From Gambelia wislizenii (taxonomy: Eukaryota; Chordata; Lepidosauria; Squamata; Crotaphytidae): DNA of 64,000 nt. The first letter of the stretch is position 1. Every line of letters starts with the position of its first letter. The stretch lies in NCBI GenBank assembly GCA_030847615.1, contig JAUMIR010000004.1:105600001-105664000 (forward strand), read 5' to 3'. Under the pieces are notes generated by a model. The model ran no database searches, was not told where the DNA came from, and saw only the letters and a program-made list of their open reading frames with translations. Shown one piece after another: positions 1-10,334 of this stretch. Position numbers and translations under genes: made by a program.

Positions 1-133
1 CTAATCCCTCAGCCATTGCCTGCCAGTCTGTTCTGAGTTTCCAGGAAAGACAGAAACAATTCTTGGAATGGGCACAAATATGGTGCCAGTTCTTGGCTCA
101 ATGGTGTGGGGGGGGGGAATTGCCAGTCCCCTG

Positions 134-350
134 TATCAGATAGGTGTGAGCCAGCATGGCATAGTGGTTTGAGTATTGGACTATGATTCTGGATACCAGG
201 GTTCGAATCCCTGCTCAGCCATGGAAACCCACTGGGTGACCTTAGGCAAGTCACACACTCTCAGCCTCAGAAAACCCCATGATAGGATCTCCATCAGTCA
301 GAAACGACTTGAAGGTGCACAACGACAACAACAACAACATATCAGATAGG
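134..350 (+). mobile_element. SINE1 (tRNA-derived, Sauria-type), full length with target duplication
   Basis: The head resembles a tRNA promoter region: the B-box-like GGTTCGAATCC lies at about 201-211. The tail has the GTCAGAAACGACTTGAAGG block typical of Bov-B-like 3' ends and finishes in a short CAA repeat. The element (about 145-339) is flanked by an identical 11-bp duplication, TATCAGATAGG, at 134-144 and 340-350. That is the signature of LINE-assisted retroposition. The element lacks the usual middle AAGGCAA block found in longer copies here. Confidence 0.85.
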
Positions 351-877
351 CTGAGAAGCAATGCCCTGCATTGTGGGCAACAAGTCAGAAGGCAGTTTGC
401 ATCTCAAAACGACAAGCACAAAAACCACAAATCTGTTTTTAAAACTCTTAAAGCAATTTTAATGTCTGTCTCATTTATGAATATCTAAAATATTTTGATG
501 GCTTTTGCATGTTGATCAATATTTTTATGCTTCAACATGCAATGTTTTTGCATTTAAATTGTATGGTTCTTTTTACTAGCTAAAAACATGTTTCTATTGG
601 GAGCTGCCAGGAGGAAACACAGAGTATACATGTTGTCAGATTGCAGCTCCCAGCATTCTTCACCCTTTACTATGGTGCTAGGACTGCTGAGAGTTCCAAT
701 CCAACACCATCTGTAGTGCTGCATGATAGTTATCCTTTGTTTAAAATAGACTTCAAAAATTCAAATCAATTATCAAGTTGGTATTCTTCCACCTTGCCTT
801 GTTTCTCCATACCTGAGTACTATGGATTCATTGTGTTTGCTTGTTTGTTTGTTTGAAAAACTAGTATTTATTTACAA
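351..877. other. no gene; faint MITE-like fragment at 640-725
   Basis: AT-rich sequence without a convincing coding region. At about 640-725 the words CAGCTCCCAGCATTCTTCACC and CCAATCCAACACCATCTG resemble a decayed hAT-type MITE interior. Similar fragments occur near 5335-5425 and 55115-55220. The short open frames here show no recognisable domain. Confidence 0.3.
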
Positions 878-879
878 TA

Positions 880-1096
880 CAGTGGGCCCTTGGTATCCAC
901 TAGGGTTTGGTTCCAGGACCCCCTGTAGATAGCAAAATCTGGGGATGCTCAAGTTTCATTATATACACTGGTGTAGCAAAATGGTGTCCCTTATATAAAA
1001 TGGCAAAGTCAAGGTTTCCTTTAAAAAAAATAATCCTGGAATATTTTCAAGTTCTGGATATTTGAATCCATGGATACAGACTCCATGGATGACTAT
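880..1096 (+). mobile_element. Tigger/pogo-type MITE, right end decayed
   Basis: The left end begins CAGTGGGCCCTTGGTATCC directly after a TA dinucleotide (878-879). The interior GGTTCCAGGACCCCCTGT and the CCTTATATAAAATGG block match the conserved arms of Tigger (pogo, Tc1/mariner) elements. The right arm can be followed to the CCATGGAT words near 1065-1090 but its terminal repeat is badly decayed. Confidence 0.75.
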
Positions 1097-1797
1097 ATAT
1101 GAATATATTTACAATAAATACCTGTTTTTATTTTCAAAATGCAAATTTTTTCAAGTGTGGATACAAAAATATTTTTAAAATTGAAACTTATATCCATATT
1201 AAAACCTGTTTTTTTAAAAAAAAAAAACAGCAGAGGACTGGATATTGAAAATGTTCAGACTAGCTCAGATGGACAAATTAACAATGTTAATGACAGAGAA
1301 ATCAGTAGATAATTTTGTGAACAATTGGGAGCCTTTCTTACCATTTTTGCAGGAAAGAGATCAAGAGATTATACTTTCAGGTCTGGAAAACAAATTGTTT
1401 ATTTGGTAAATAAAAACATGAAGTGTGATATATCTTTATAGTTGTTCAGTGGAAGGTGAATTTGTTTTTTAATAGATGCAAATGGGGAAAAGCTAGAAAT
1501 CAAAAATGTTTTGTTTGGAAGGTCAGTGTAATTATATGTTATAGGTGATGTCATATGAGCTGTATGATTTTTTCTATTTATTTGCTTATTGTATTGCCAG
1601 TTAGCCTAGTATATGTGCTTATGTTTTATCTTTAGTGTATGTATGCAAAATTATAATAAAAATAATTTCAAACTACAGGAAAAGAGAGAAAGTAACAAAC
1701 AATATATCTATATCAAAACAATATTGAAAACAAATATAATAAAAATATCAAAATGAACAAGAGCAATAAGGCAAGTAAAATTATACAATACAGCAAA
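1097..1797. other. AT-rich spacer, no feature recognised
   Basis: Very AT-rich, with poly-T and poly-A runs near 1206-1228. No repeat family or coding region could be identified. Confidence 0.4.
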
Positions 1798-2518
1798 CAT
1801 CTCTCCCTGGCTTTTCTTCGCAAACACAGATTCAGGAAGGACTCATCCCACACTTTCTGCAAGCACGCCGATGACTGAAAAGGCCAATCCGAGATAAACA
1901 TGTCCGGTTGCAGAAAGCACAGCAGAAGATCTCCTTGGGTGATGTTTCCAGGTTGTGTTTCTTACTGCATTGTCATTTCTCTCCAAGACTTGTTCGGCAT
2001 GAGCTCTCAAATAAGGCTGCAGTATTGTGGATAGTGCATCTCCATGCCTCCCAATGTGAGGCCAGGGTGGACCATTGTTGGTGATCAGTTTGGCCGAGCC
2101 TGAGATGTTGTTTCAGGGAGTCCTTGTATCACTTTTTTGGAGCGCCCCTCTTACGCTGACCCATGGCGAGTTCACCGTAGAGTACTATTTTTGGGAGGCA
2201 ATGGTCCTCCATCCTAGAAATGTGCCCTGCCCAGCGCAGCTGTGTTCTCAATATCATGGCCTCAATGCTGGTGATCCCTGCTTGCTCAAGGACAGCAACA
2301 TTCGTCACATAGTCAGTCCAGTGTATATTTAGGATTGTGCGTATACAGAGCTGATGAAAGCGTTTGAGGAGTTGTAAGTGTTGGCGATAGGTGTTCCCAT
2401 GTTTCAGACCTGTAAAAGGAGAATAGACAGTACAATGGCTCTATACACACTGATTTTTGTGCTTCGTCTCAGGTGTTTGTTACTCCAGCCTCTTTTGTAA
2501 AGTCTTCCAAATGCACTC

Positions 2519-2999
2519 CAGTTCTCCCTCAACATTCATGGCCTCCACACTCACAGTTCTGCATATTCACAGTTTATGAGGGGAGGCCGAGGAAAGTGGC
2601 AACGGGGCCTCTGAGACCCCATCACCACTTTCAGGAAAGAGGGGGAGGCATGGGGAGGCAACTACAGGCCTCTGTCGGGCCTCCGGAGGCCCTGTGCTGG
2701 CCTGGGAAGAGAGTGGGGAGGCAGGCTGAGGCTAGCACAGGGCCTCTGGAGACCCTCCGGAGGCCCCGTGCTGGCCTGGGGAGAGAGTGGGGCATGGGCT
2801 GAGGTGAAAATGGGGCCTCCGGAGACCCTCTGGAGGCCCCGTGCTGGCCTGGGGAGGGAGTGGGAAGGCCTGGGGAGGTGACTTCGGGGCCTCGGGAGGC
2901 CCGTGGTTGCTTTGGGAGGGAGGGGGAGGGCAGTGTTTATTCATGGAATTTTCACATTCACTGTGGAACCTAACCCCCACGAATGTGAAGGGACTGCTG
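2519..2999. mobile_element. Tigger-like MITE with expanded GC-rich interior, inserted in LINE
   Basis: The ends read CAGTTCTCCCTCAACATTC and, in reverse complement, CAGCAGTCCCTTCACATTC, so they form a Tigger-like terminal inverted repeat. TA follows the right end (3000-3001); the left partner has become TC. The comparison LINE at 19.3-20.4 kb lacks this segment, which proves it is an insertion. The interior is an unusual GC-rich array rather than the normal Tigger sequence. Confidence 0.7.
2575..2925. repeat. GC-rich tandem array (minisatellite-like)
   Basis: Diverged units are built around GGCCTCCGGAGGCCC, GTGCTGGCCTGGG and GAGAGTGGGG, repeated roughly three to four times. Open frames on both strands across it are products of the repeat and low complexity, not genes. 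Confidence 0.75.
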
Positions 3000-3116
3000 T
3001 ATATGCCTTTGCTAATCTGTGATCGATCTCTTTGTCAATCTTGGCATCTGAGGAGATGATGCTTCCCAGATAGGTGAACTGCTGAATGGACTTAAGCACA
3101 GATTTGCCTATGGCAA

Positions 3117-4152
3117 ATATACCAAACACTAAAAAGGCACTAAAACAGGGTCAAGCAGAATACAGTGCAAAAGAAGAAGAAGGTAAGTTCCTAGTAGAAA
3201 GCTAGCCTTATAAAGGCTCTACAGCTGATTTAGATAATACAAACAGCTGAAGCCCATTTCAATCTCAGCAATTCACCATTAACCCTATAATGACTGAAGT
3301 TTTAGATCTTGTCCGTATTTCAACACCAACATCTGAGAGTTTGGGGAGGGGGCATGTTATGGCACATGGCTGAGTGGTTGCTGTAGTTTCCACCACTCCC
3401 CCCAAAGTTTTATGCCTTTTGCAGAAACATAAATAGGAAAAAAATCCACCATTGAAGAAGTACTTTTAAATAAGCGTGCACAGGATTAGATTTCAACTTC
3501 TAATCCTCAATGACATTTGAGTTCTAACATTATAAAAACATTGGCTGGAATCCTCTTGAGGTGTGTTTAAGTGTCATAGTTATGGTGCTACACAGTGAAT
3601 CCCATCCTGTGATTTATGGGGATCTGTTCCCCTTTTGAAGCAAGTAACTGACTTTCATGTCCCATCCTGTAAACAATCTCTGGTGTGACAAGCAGAAACA
3701 ATCCCCCTCATGTCAGAGATTGCTGGTGCGAGGGGGTGAGTGGGTGAGACTGTCAGCCAACTGCTCTCTGATTAATAGGGAAACAGATAGAGCTGCTCCC
3801 TCATAAGTGCAGATTAGGGGGCTTTCACAGTCCCTATGTGTCCCCTAAACTAGGGGCTATGTGGGGACTGTGACTACAAAACAGTCAGAAGTGCGTAACT
3901 CTAGGTTATTCATTTGTTACTCCTCAACAGGATTATGGCCATCAAATGTATAGATGGGTAGGGAGTTTTCCAAAATCCTCCCCCACAACACCAAGGGGTG
4001 GATTGTTTTATTTGCCACCAATTGGGAGTTCACACAGACACAGACACACACACAGAGTGTTAATTGCCATGGAACAATCAGCTCCTCTCAATGTTCTGCA
4101 GTCCCAAAGAAAATTGGGGGTTCTCACATTTGATATTAAATGCTTTAGAAAC
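3117..4152. other. no gene recognised
   Basis: Mixed sequence with no identifiable family. The block 3590-3880 has moderately higher GC and repeated words such as CCCATCCTGT (3601 and 3661), but I could not assign it. Confidence 0.35.
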
Positions 4153-4155
4153 CTA

Positions 4156-4452
4156 GGACTTTATCAGATGAGGCAAATATCAGCAAAACCCCCACATCAT
4201 TTAGGATGCAACAATGGCACAAAGTGCAAAATTATCAAATGTCCTCGTTGTTTACCGGTTCCTGCTGTGTCACACTGGCATCAGTGAGGCATCATCTTTT
4301 ATTGGCAGGCAAAGCCATCAATAAAGAGTAACACCTCATTCATGCCAATGTGACACAGCAGGAATGGGTGAACGACATCATCTGATAATTTCAGCACTTT
4401 GTGCTATCATCACATCCTAATGACACAGTTTTTGCTGCATCTGATAAAGTCC
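4156..4452. mobile_element. A-type fold-back MITE, 297 bp
   Basis: The terminal inverted repeats are GGACTTTATCAGATG and CATCTGATAAAGTCC, flanked by CTA at 4153-4155 and 4453-4455. The two halves are roughly inverted copies of each other: CTGCTGTGTCACACTGGCAT in the left half against ATGCCAATGTGACACAGCAG in the right. A near relative lies at 61524-61804. There is no coding capacity. Confidence 0.8.
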
Positions 4453-4455
4453 CTA

Positions 4456-5704
4456 GACAAGGTTGCTAGCCACGCCTTAAAAGCAGCCTCTATTTTGGCC
4501 CTCAAAGTGACCTTTACCAACTAGAACTGCACAATTACATACAAATGATGGTGGTAACTGAGGTGATTGTTAAGGTTTCATTAAACTGATTTGAATACAG
4601 GGCATTTTGAATACTTGACCGCCTCCAAATGTAATGAGTACTGTACTGTAATAACTACACTGTTCCTGTAGAAGATCAGCACGATGTGATTTAGATATTT
4701 GTATAACTATGAAGAAGGATAGAAACACATTTCTTTTGCTTCTGAAATGATGACAAACTGGAATAAGATTCTTTCATTTATCATGACAGTGGGCGGGGGG
4801 CAATGCTTCGATCCTTTTGTTAAGGAAATTCACACAACACATCCTGTTTGCCATGACTTCTTAGAGAAAATGATTGGAGACAAATTAATTAAGCAATAAG
4901 ACATGACAGTGTGTGAATCACCCTGCAATGATTTATGCTTTATTGTGGTGTTGGGCACAAGGCCAAAGGCCAAGTGCTGTCAAAGCATCTAGGTGTAAAT
5001 TATTTGATTATCTGAGCCCTAGAGTGTCTTCCAGTAATTAGAAAGGCTTCACAGTAAAACTTTACATTAAGAATTCAAAGGAAAATTCTTCATAGTTGTT
5101 TATCAAATTTCAAGGCAAGGCATGTTCCTGTCAATGGTGGTTTAACTATCATATTAGCAGCTGACTATTCTTTCATGAACAGCTATACATTCTTCCAGTC
5201 TCCGCCTTCACTCAGGAAGATAATTTTTTTAAAAAAACCCAGTTCCCAGAATCCTCCAACCAGGATGCCTAGTAACCATGAAACAAAAACAGGGGGAAAA
5301 TCTACATAAAAATATGATTCTCAATCTTTGGCCTTCTAGAAATTTTGGGTTTCAGCTGCGAGAATCCCTTACAGCTGATCATGCTAGCCGACTCTGAAGG
5401 GCCAAAGGCTGAGACCCAGTGATATAAAGTAGCACTAACGCCTATATGGTAAGGTTTTAAAGTAATGTTTCAGTACTCTGAACACAACCCTATGTTATCA
5501 GCGCTCTAGATCACATACATGCAAAAGACCTCTCCTGGGGATGTTCACAGTGTATGTGCAGATACCTGGGGGTGGAGTATGTCATATTGGGAGCAGATAC
5601 TTGGGAGTCCTGGTTACTGTGTTTACTTTCACTCTAAAGTAAACATCTGGGTAAGATTAGAGTTCATACTGGATCTTGCAACAGAAGAACAAGAAAATTA
5701 TAAT
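4456..5704. other. no gene recognised
   Basis: AT-rich sequence with no recognisable coding region. The stretch 5330-5425 (words such as GGTTTCAGCTGCGAGAATCC) looks like a decayed hAT-type MITE interior, related to 640-725 and 55115-55220. Confidence 0.3.
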
Positions 5705-5905
5705 AAATAAAATATTGCTATCATTTATAGCCTGCCTTTCCCACAAAACTGGGGTTCAAGGTATCTTGCAAAAATGAAAACAGATACAGGTAAAAGTGCA
5801 TACAATGATGTAAGTAAAATATATAAAAAAAACTATTGCTAAAATATAATTATACTGTCCATAGAATTAAATTAATCTAAAACAAATATATTAAAAGACA
5901 AAAAA
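5705..5905 (-). repeat. L2-like LINE 3'-end fragment
   Basis: The block TTTATAGCCTGCCTTTCCC followed by GGGGTTCAAGG and an A-rich stretch is a repeat end seen several times here: near 11630-11700, 14414-14483, 16150-16240, 29820-29900 and 63243-63320. At 16140-16770 the same end is joined to L2/CR1-like coding remains, which suggests it is a LINE 3' end in reverse orientation. Confidence 0.4.
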
Positions 5906-7879
5906 TAATGCCAACTAAACATCAAACTATTAAAAGACCTTGCTGTCAACTCCTAAAACCCTACCGGAATAACGGAGGGCCCCCTCAGACTTACCTGGGG
6001 GGTGTTTGTGGGCTGAGGTGTTGGTTGGCTGCAGCAAGCTGCTATGTTCTCTGGCCACTGGTGTCTTCGTCCCAGTATTCCCTGCAGTTTCACAGGCCTG
6101 GGAGGAAGCAACCAATCAGCACATGGAGGTAGTGGGCCTCACTGGTGACTGGTGCTGAAGTCGTAGGCTTGAATCTAGTCCATCGGGGAGGGTTTATATA
6201 TTAGATGATCTGCCACTTCTCAGGCATTCTGGCTTCAACTGCATGGAGGAGTGGAGTGGCAGAGGAGCAGCAATGGCGGAGATGGTGGCAATGGCAGGTG
6301 AACAGAGGAGTAGAACAGTGAGTGGCAGTCAAGAAGAAGGTGGTGGAGGCAACTGAAGCAGCAAGCAGAGGAGGTGAGGCTAATACTAGGGGAGCTCAGT
6401 AAAAGGCAATGGCTAGCAGAGGTCGATGCACCTGCAACAAGAGCACAACCAGCCCTTCTCAGGGCAAGACAAAAAGCCCTTCTCAGGGCTACAGGGACCT
6501 GATAACAGCCTTTCTAAGAACTCTAAGTGAGTTGGGACAGCCCAGAAGGGCCTGACCTATCGCACAGTGGGCAGGACACAGGGATGAAAGCCCTCCCCAC
6601 CCCATAGCAATTAGGAAGCACCACTTTAGGAAAATGCATACTCTTCCCTCCCCAATTTCCTTGGAGGTCAAGGTTCCAGGTAAACAGCATTGTGGCCTGG
6701 TAGAGCCTGGGCCTGGAGGCTCAACAAACTCGACCGATGAGCGGAGCAGGAGAGGATAGAGATCCAGGTGAGTAAATCAGGGCCAGCACACATTATGCGA
6801 CACCTTCCATACTGCAATGCAGGACCCTTCTCATTGTAGGGTGGGAGGGGGGGAATCTAGTTCAGAAGCTGTAACCACTATTATATTCATTATTTCATAC
6901 CACCTAAGCTATACTTGGATCAGTTCACACAGTTATCTTACCAGGTTCTTGTATAACCCTATTATTTTGTAAGCAAGGGAAAAGGGGTGTTGTTGGCAGG
7001 GTGCTCACAGGCAGCTTGAGACATGAAGCCATGCCTCCCAACCAGAAAACATCTCAGCCAGCAAGGAAGAGCCAGCCTTCACCATCCATTGCCAGGCAGG
7101 TCATGCCAGGAGAGTGTGGATGGAACTCATCCCAGGAAGGAGACCTGGGATCAAGAAGCCTGTGAGCAGGGCAGCAGGTAGTGGGTCAGCAGGGGAGAAA
7201 AGGAAAAAAACAGCAGCTGCATAGTCACCAGGCAAGATGGCAGGGGTAAGGAGTGGCTGGCCTGTTGTAGGGGACCTCCAAGACTCTTGAAGAGCTAATG
7301 GAGCATGTGGAGCAGTTAGAGCAGTCAATTTCACAACCTTCTGGGAACAAGAATGTAGCAGACCCAAGCAGCCCTGAGCCATGCAGTTGACCTAAAGGGT
7401 GGAATCATGTTCAAGTGCAGAAAAAAAGCAAGCATGGAGCTTGTTCCCTGTCTAGCTCCTCCTCACCAAGCAAATGATGTAACAAAAGCAGATCAAGGTC
7501 TGGCCAGCAAGGGAACAAGAAGAAATAGAGGAAGCAGCTGAGGCAGCGAAGTCATCTCAGCAACAGGAGGCAACTATATTGGGATCTTCAGGTGAGTCAG
7601 CATGCAACAGTAAGAATTTTGCAGGGGAACGAGGGACTATTGGGGGAAGGCTGCCCATGTCACTGGGTTACCAGCTTGGTCTTTATGCAGGTGGACTAAG
7701 GTGGGCCATGCAGCGGCAGGCCCCAGCATGGTCTGGGTGAAAGGTGGGGGCCAGCAGGACAGCTTGATTGTCTCTACATATGGTGATCCCTTGATATTCA
7801 TTTGTCTTGCAAAACCAGAGAGCGTATACTGGATGGTTGCTATGTAGATATATTTCCTTATTAAAGCTAGAAGATGAGG

Positions 7880-8645
7880 AAGGCTGTAAGGGCTGACTAG
7901 GCAAAGGCAAGTGAAAAGAGGAAAAGACAGGGGAGGTTGAACACATCTTCCATAATTGGCTTACAAGGTACACAATGTTCATGGATGTTGTTCAAGTGGC
8001 ATATCCAGACAGGGAGTGGTGCCTCCTATCCTAATGTGTTGAAGGCCAGGGCTTTGGGTGGGGAGGCAGCAGTATTAGAATATGATGCTGCATTTAGGAA
8101 ACAGACATCACACAGAACTAGAGCCAGGTGGGATTTAATTAATGACAAGCTGTGGCTGGTCATTGTCAGCCTTCATGTGTGGGGCAAAGTGGACACATGG
8201 AAGTTAGTCAAGTGGGGCCCCAAGGAGAAAGTGTCAGATTGTGTTTGCTGGGAATATCATTTGGGACAATGTCAGGGAGAGTAGTGTACATTTGATCACA
8301 GCTGCGATAATTATCAGGGTTACATCCTAGACCTTCCTGCCCAAGGAATGATGGCAACTTGCAGAACTTTCAAGGTGCCTTCCCCACCACCACCTGCCAA
8401 GTGGAATGGAGGGTTGGGTCCTTCCAGCTCTACCACCACAGATACAGGAAACTGAGGTGTGTTCTGCCCTCCCAGTGGGGCCAAGGCTTGGACTGGCTGT
8501 AACCCTGGTCTCCATTAAAGCTCTTACCTCACTATTACCTAAATACCCAAATACGATGGCAGTGAAATATTTGTTGGAAGGGTGTTCTAGGGGTTTCTGG
8601 TTTCCCTTCATGGGCCCCAGAATATCCATGGAGCGAGGCAACTAA
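7880..8645 (+). pseudogene. DIRS-type gag remnant
   Basis: In pieces of more than one frame the sequence reads VEHIFHNWLTRYTMFMDVV, then LGGEAAVLEYDAAFRKQ and RARWDLINDKLWL, then CVCWEYHLGQC followed by a stop and CTFDHSC. This order, ending in a short Cys/His motif of CX(5)GXC type, is what I know from DIRS gag proteins. A frameshift near 7940, a stop at 8281-8283 and further stops after 8450 show it is dead. After the Cys/His motif the frame continues as ALTSLLPKYPNTMAVKYLLE and GFWFPFMGPRISME, which matches the region linking gag to RT in this group. What it did: package the element RNA. Assignment is by remembered family patterns only. Confidence 0.6.
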
Positions 8646-8659
8646 CATCTGCATGCACC

Positions 8660-9283
8660 ATGCCCAAGGTGGTAGCTGAAGAAATTACTAAAGAATGTTG
8701 GGCAGGCCTGCCCTTTCAGTATTTCACCTCTGCTACACTTGAGAGTTTTCCCACTAGGAGTTTTCCCTAAGAAAACCCCAGGGAAATTCTGGTTAATGCA
8801 TCACTTATCATACTCCAGGGGTGCTTCGATATATGAGGCAATACCTGATGAGCTCTGCTAAGTGCATTATGCCACATTGGACTAAGCAATACATTTGATC
8901 CAGTCTTATGGGTGAGGTGCCCTTATGGCTAAGTGCAACATTCAGTCCACATTCGGACTCCGCCAGGTTCATACTTTGAACTTTTGTCTGCCGGGATTTA
9001 AGTTTCAGGGAGCCTGTTATGTGGTCAAATGCATGCCTATGGGGTGCTCAGTTGCATACTCAGCCTTTGAAACCATTAGCAGCTTCCTCAGATTGGCAGT
9101 GAAGGAATGGGCAGGCTCCCAACAGATTACACATTACATGAATAATTTTCTTATTGGGCCAGCTGGGACCAGCAAGTGCTGGGATATGTTGCAAACATTT
9201 CAGGTGATAGCCAAGGAGCTGGGAGTACCCCTTACCCAGGATAAAATTGAAGAGCCAACATTCTGCTTGACCTATCCATGAAT
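8660..9283 (+). pseudogene. DIRS-type reverse transcriptase fragment, catalytic site lost
   Basis: The longest frame (8925-9281, 118 codons) begins in the middle of the RT domain: MAKCNIQSTFGL stands where active copies have AKxDIxSAFRL, so the first catalytic Asp is Asn. It continues with GFKFQGACYVVKCMPMGCS, and the catalytic box reads HYMNNFLIGP where a working enzyme has a DD pair. Upstream, out of frame, are FPLGVFPKKTPGKFWL and HHLSYSRG words (about 8750-8815), which belong to the RT N-terminus. The protein would have copied the element RNA into DNA. The three lost aspartates, the stops upstream and the missing C-terminal half show a long-dead copy. I am fairly sure of the DIRS group, less of the subgroup. 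Confidence 0.7.
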
Positions 9284-9317
9284 AAAAAATGGAAGTTGTC
9301 CGTGATTAAAAAATAGT

Positions 9318-9451
9318 GCAGTTGCCTTCAATGGAACACGGAAGTGACACGGACAAGGGACAGCATAGTCCGAAAAGGACCCCTTGCCATGCAATAGCGG
9401 CGTACCATTCCCGGAGTCTTCTTGCGCGGTAAGACTTGTCTGAAAATGTCC
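9318..9451 (+). mobile_element. degenerate half of a B-type GC-rich fold-back MITE
   Basis: The block CACGGAAGTGACACGGAC, later TAGTCCGAAAAGGACC and TTCTTGCGCGG, ends in GTCTGAAAATGTCC. It aligns with the right arm of the intact palindrome at 28210-28540. The left arm is missing. The end is followed by TAC, as in the intact copy. Confidence 0.65.
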
Positions 9452-9454
9452 TAC

Positions 9455-9555
9455 ATCTCATTTGGACTATTGTAGCGTACTCTACATGGGGCTACCTTTA
9501 GAAACTGTTCAGAAACTTCAGCGGAAACTTCAAACTCAATTTGCCGCTGCTGGAC
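9455..9555 (+). pseudogene. LINE reverse transcriptase fragment (CR1/L2-like)
   Basis: A short frame reads LDYCSVLYMGLPLETVQKLQ at 9460-9519 and then decays. The motif SRLDYCNxLYxGLP is a conserved C-terminal RT block of CR1 and L2 LINEs. Only about 100 bp remain, with a D-type MITE immediately downstream. Confidence 0.6.
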
Positions 9556-9979
9556 AGTTTTTTAAAAAACATCCAAGGTGCAAAAGAGCAATCTTTCACT
9601 TTAACAAAAACAAACAAACAAAGTTGTTTTATTGCACTAGCGCTCACTCGCTAAGGTGAAAATCCAACATGGCAGCTCTGGGCGCTTGCCTTGTTAGCAA
9701 GCTCCACCACCCATGCACATCTGAACAATCAGCTTTCAACTTCTGCTCATATAGGGAAAATGAATTAAATTGAATTGCTTGTCCCAATGAGCAGGAATGT
9801 GCATTTCCCCTGCTGTTTTTTAAAAACTTTGGGGAAAGCCACAAAAGCTTTTCCTCCACAGTATGTGGTGGATTTCCCCCACTCCTTCCCAATACATAAT
9901 ATTGATGTGGGGTGCAATTTAGACTGATCGTATTCTTCTCACATTCAGTGAGGAGTATTTTCACTGTTTAGACAACCCC
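9556..9979 (-). mobile_element. D-type MITE copy 1
   Basis: On the minus strand it starts GGGGTTGTCTAAACAGTG and later has GCTGCCATGTTGGATTTTCA and AATAAAACAACTTTG. It is clearly related to the element at 17618-18235, which has GGGCTTGTCTAAACGG and GCCGCCATGTTTGATTTT. The other end is not clear. There is no coding capacity, and the superfamily was not determined. Confidence 0.55.
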
Positions 9980-10104
9980 ACAATGTGTTCTCAAACAGTT
10001 GTTCTTGTGGTGGTGGTGGAACAAAGAGATGGGCTTCCCCTGAAGACCTTAGAGCTCATGCAAACTCATGTAAGAAGTCAATAGATCATGTAGAAAAATC
10101 AGGA

Positions 10105-10334
10105 CAGTTGTCCCTTCATATTCACTGGGATTTAGTTCCAGGACCCCCTGTGGATACCAAAATCTGTGAATATTCAAGTCCCATTATATGCAATGGCATA
10201 GCAAAATGGTGTCCCCTATATGAGATAGCAAAATCAAGGTTTACTTTTTGGATTATTATTTTTTAAAGACTATTTTCAAGCCATGAATACTTAAATCCAT
10301 GGATACCAAATCTGTAGATGTGGAGGAACAACTG
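10105..10334 (+). mobile_element. Tigger-type MITE
   Basis: The left end is CAGTTGTCCCTTCATATTC and the right end AGGAACAACTG, followed by TA. The interior shows GGTTCCAGG-like and CCCCTATATGAGATAGC words shared with the copies at 880, 21430, 25192 and 43229. The left TA target base pair has mutated. Confidence 0.8.

Larger units (their letters stand above)
1798..3116 (-). mobile_element. non-LTR retrotransposon (LINE) fragment, 5'-truncated and interrupted
   Basis: This is a second copy of the LINE at 19294-20376. Both match base for base over long blocks, for example the stretch reading on the minus strand as an RT C-terminus with the words EIDHRLAKAY and YLGSIISSDAKIDKE. Its coding frame is broken by many indels and stops. 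It begins (5' side, high coordinate) at about 3116, well inside the RT domain, so it is truncated. At 2519-2999 a Tigger-like MITE splits it; the flanks GCAC and TATGCC join exactly where the second copy is continuous. Confidence 0.8.
5930..9285 (+). mobile_element. decayed DIRS-type (tyrosine-recombinase) retrotransposon
   Basis: Translation of 7.9-9.3 kb gives, in order, a gag-like region and a reverse transcriptase with DIRS-type words (KCMPMGCSVA, FETISSFL, ELGVPLTQDK). The sequence stops abruptly in the RT at about 9285. The RNase H, methyltransferase and tyrosine recombinase regions and the right terminal repeat are missing. The 5' limit is uncertain: a segment at about 5930-6235 with CCAATCAG (6112-6119) and TTTATATATT (6191-6200) could be the promoter-bearing left terminal repeat. 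The stretch 6235-7680 has several stops and no recognised domain. Confidence 0.7.

Noticed and set aside
190..215. possible tRNA genes at SINE heads (also 14.8, 17.2, 24.1, 25.0, 38.5, 47.5, 50.4 kb)
   Set aside because: A and B boxes are present but no cloverleaf could be formed; they belong to SINEs.
2473..2802. 109-codon frame, and opposite frame of 82 codons at 2732-2980
   Set aside because: Both are translations of the GC-rich tandem array inside a MITE.
8327..8641. 104-codon minus-strand frame opposite the DIRS element
   Set aside because: It is a shadow of the plus-strand gag-RT region, where the family words are found.
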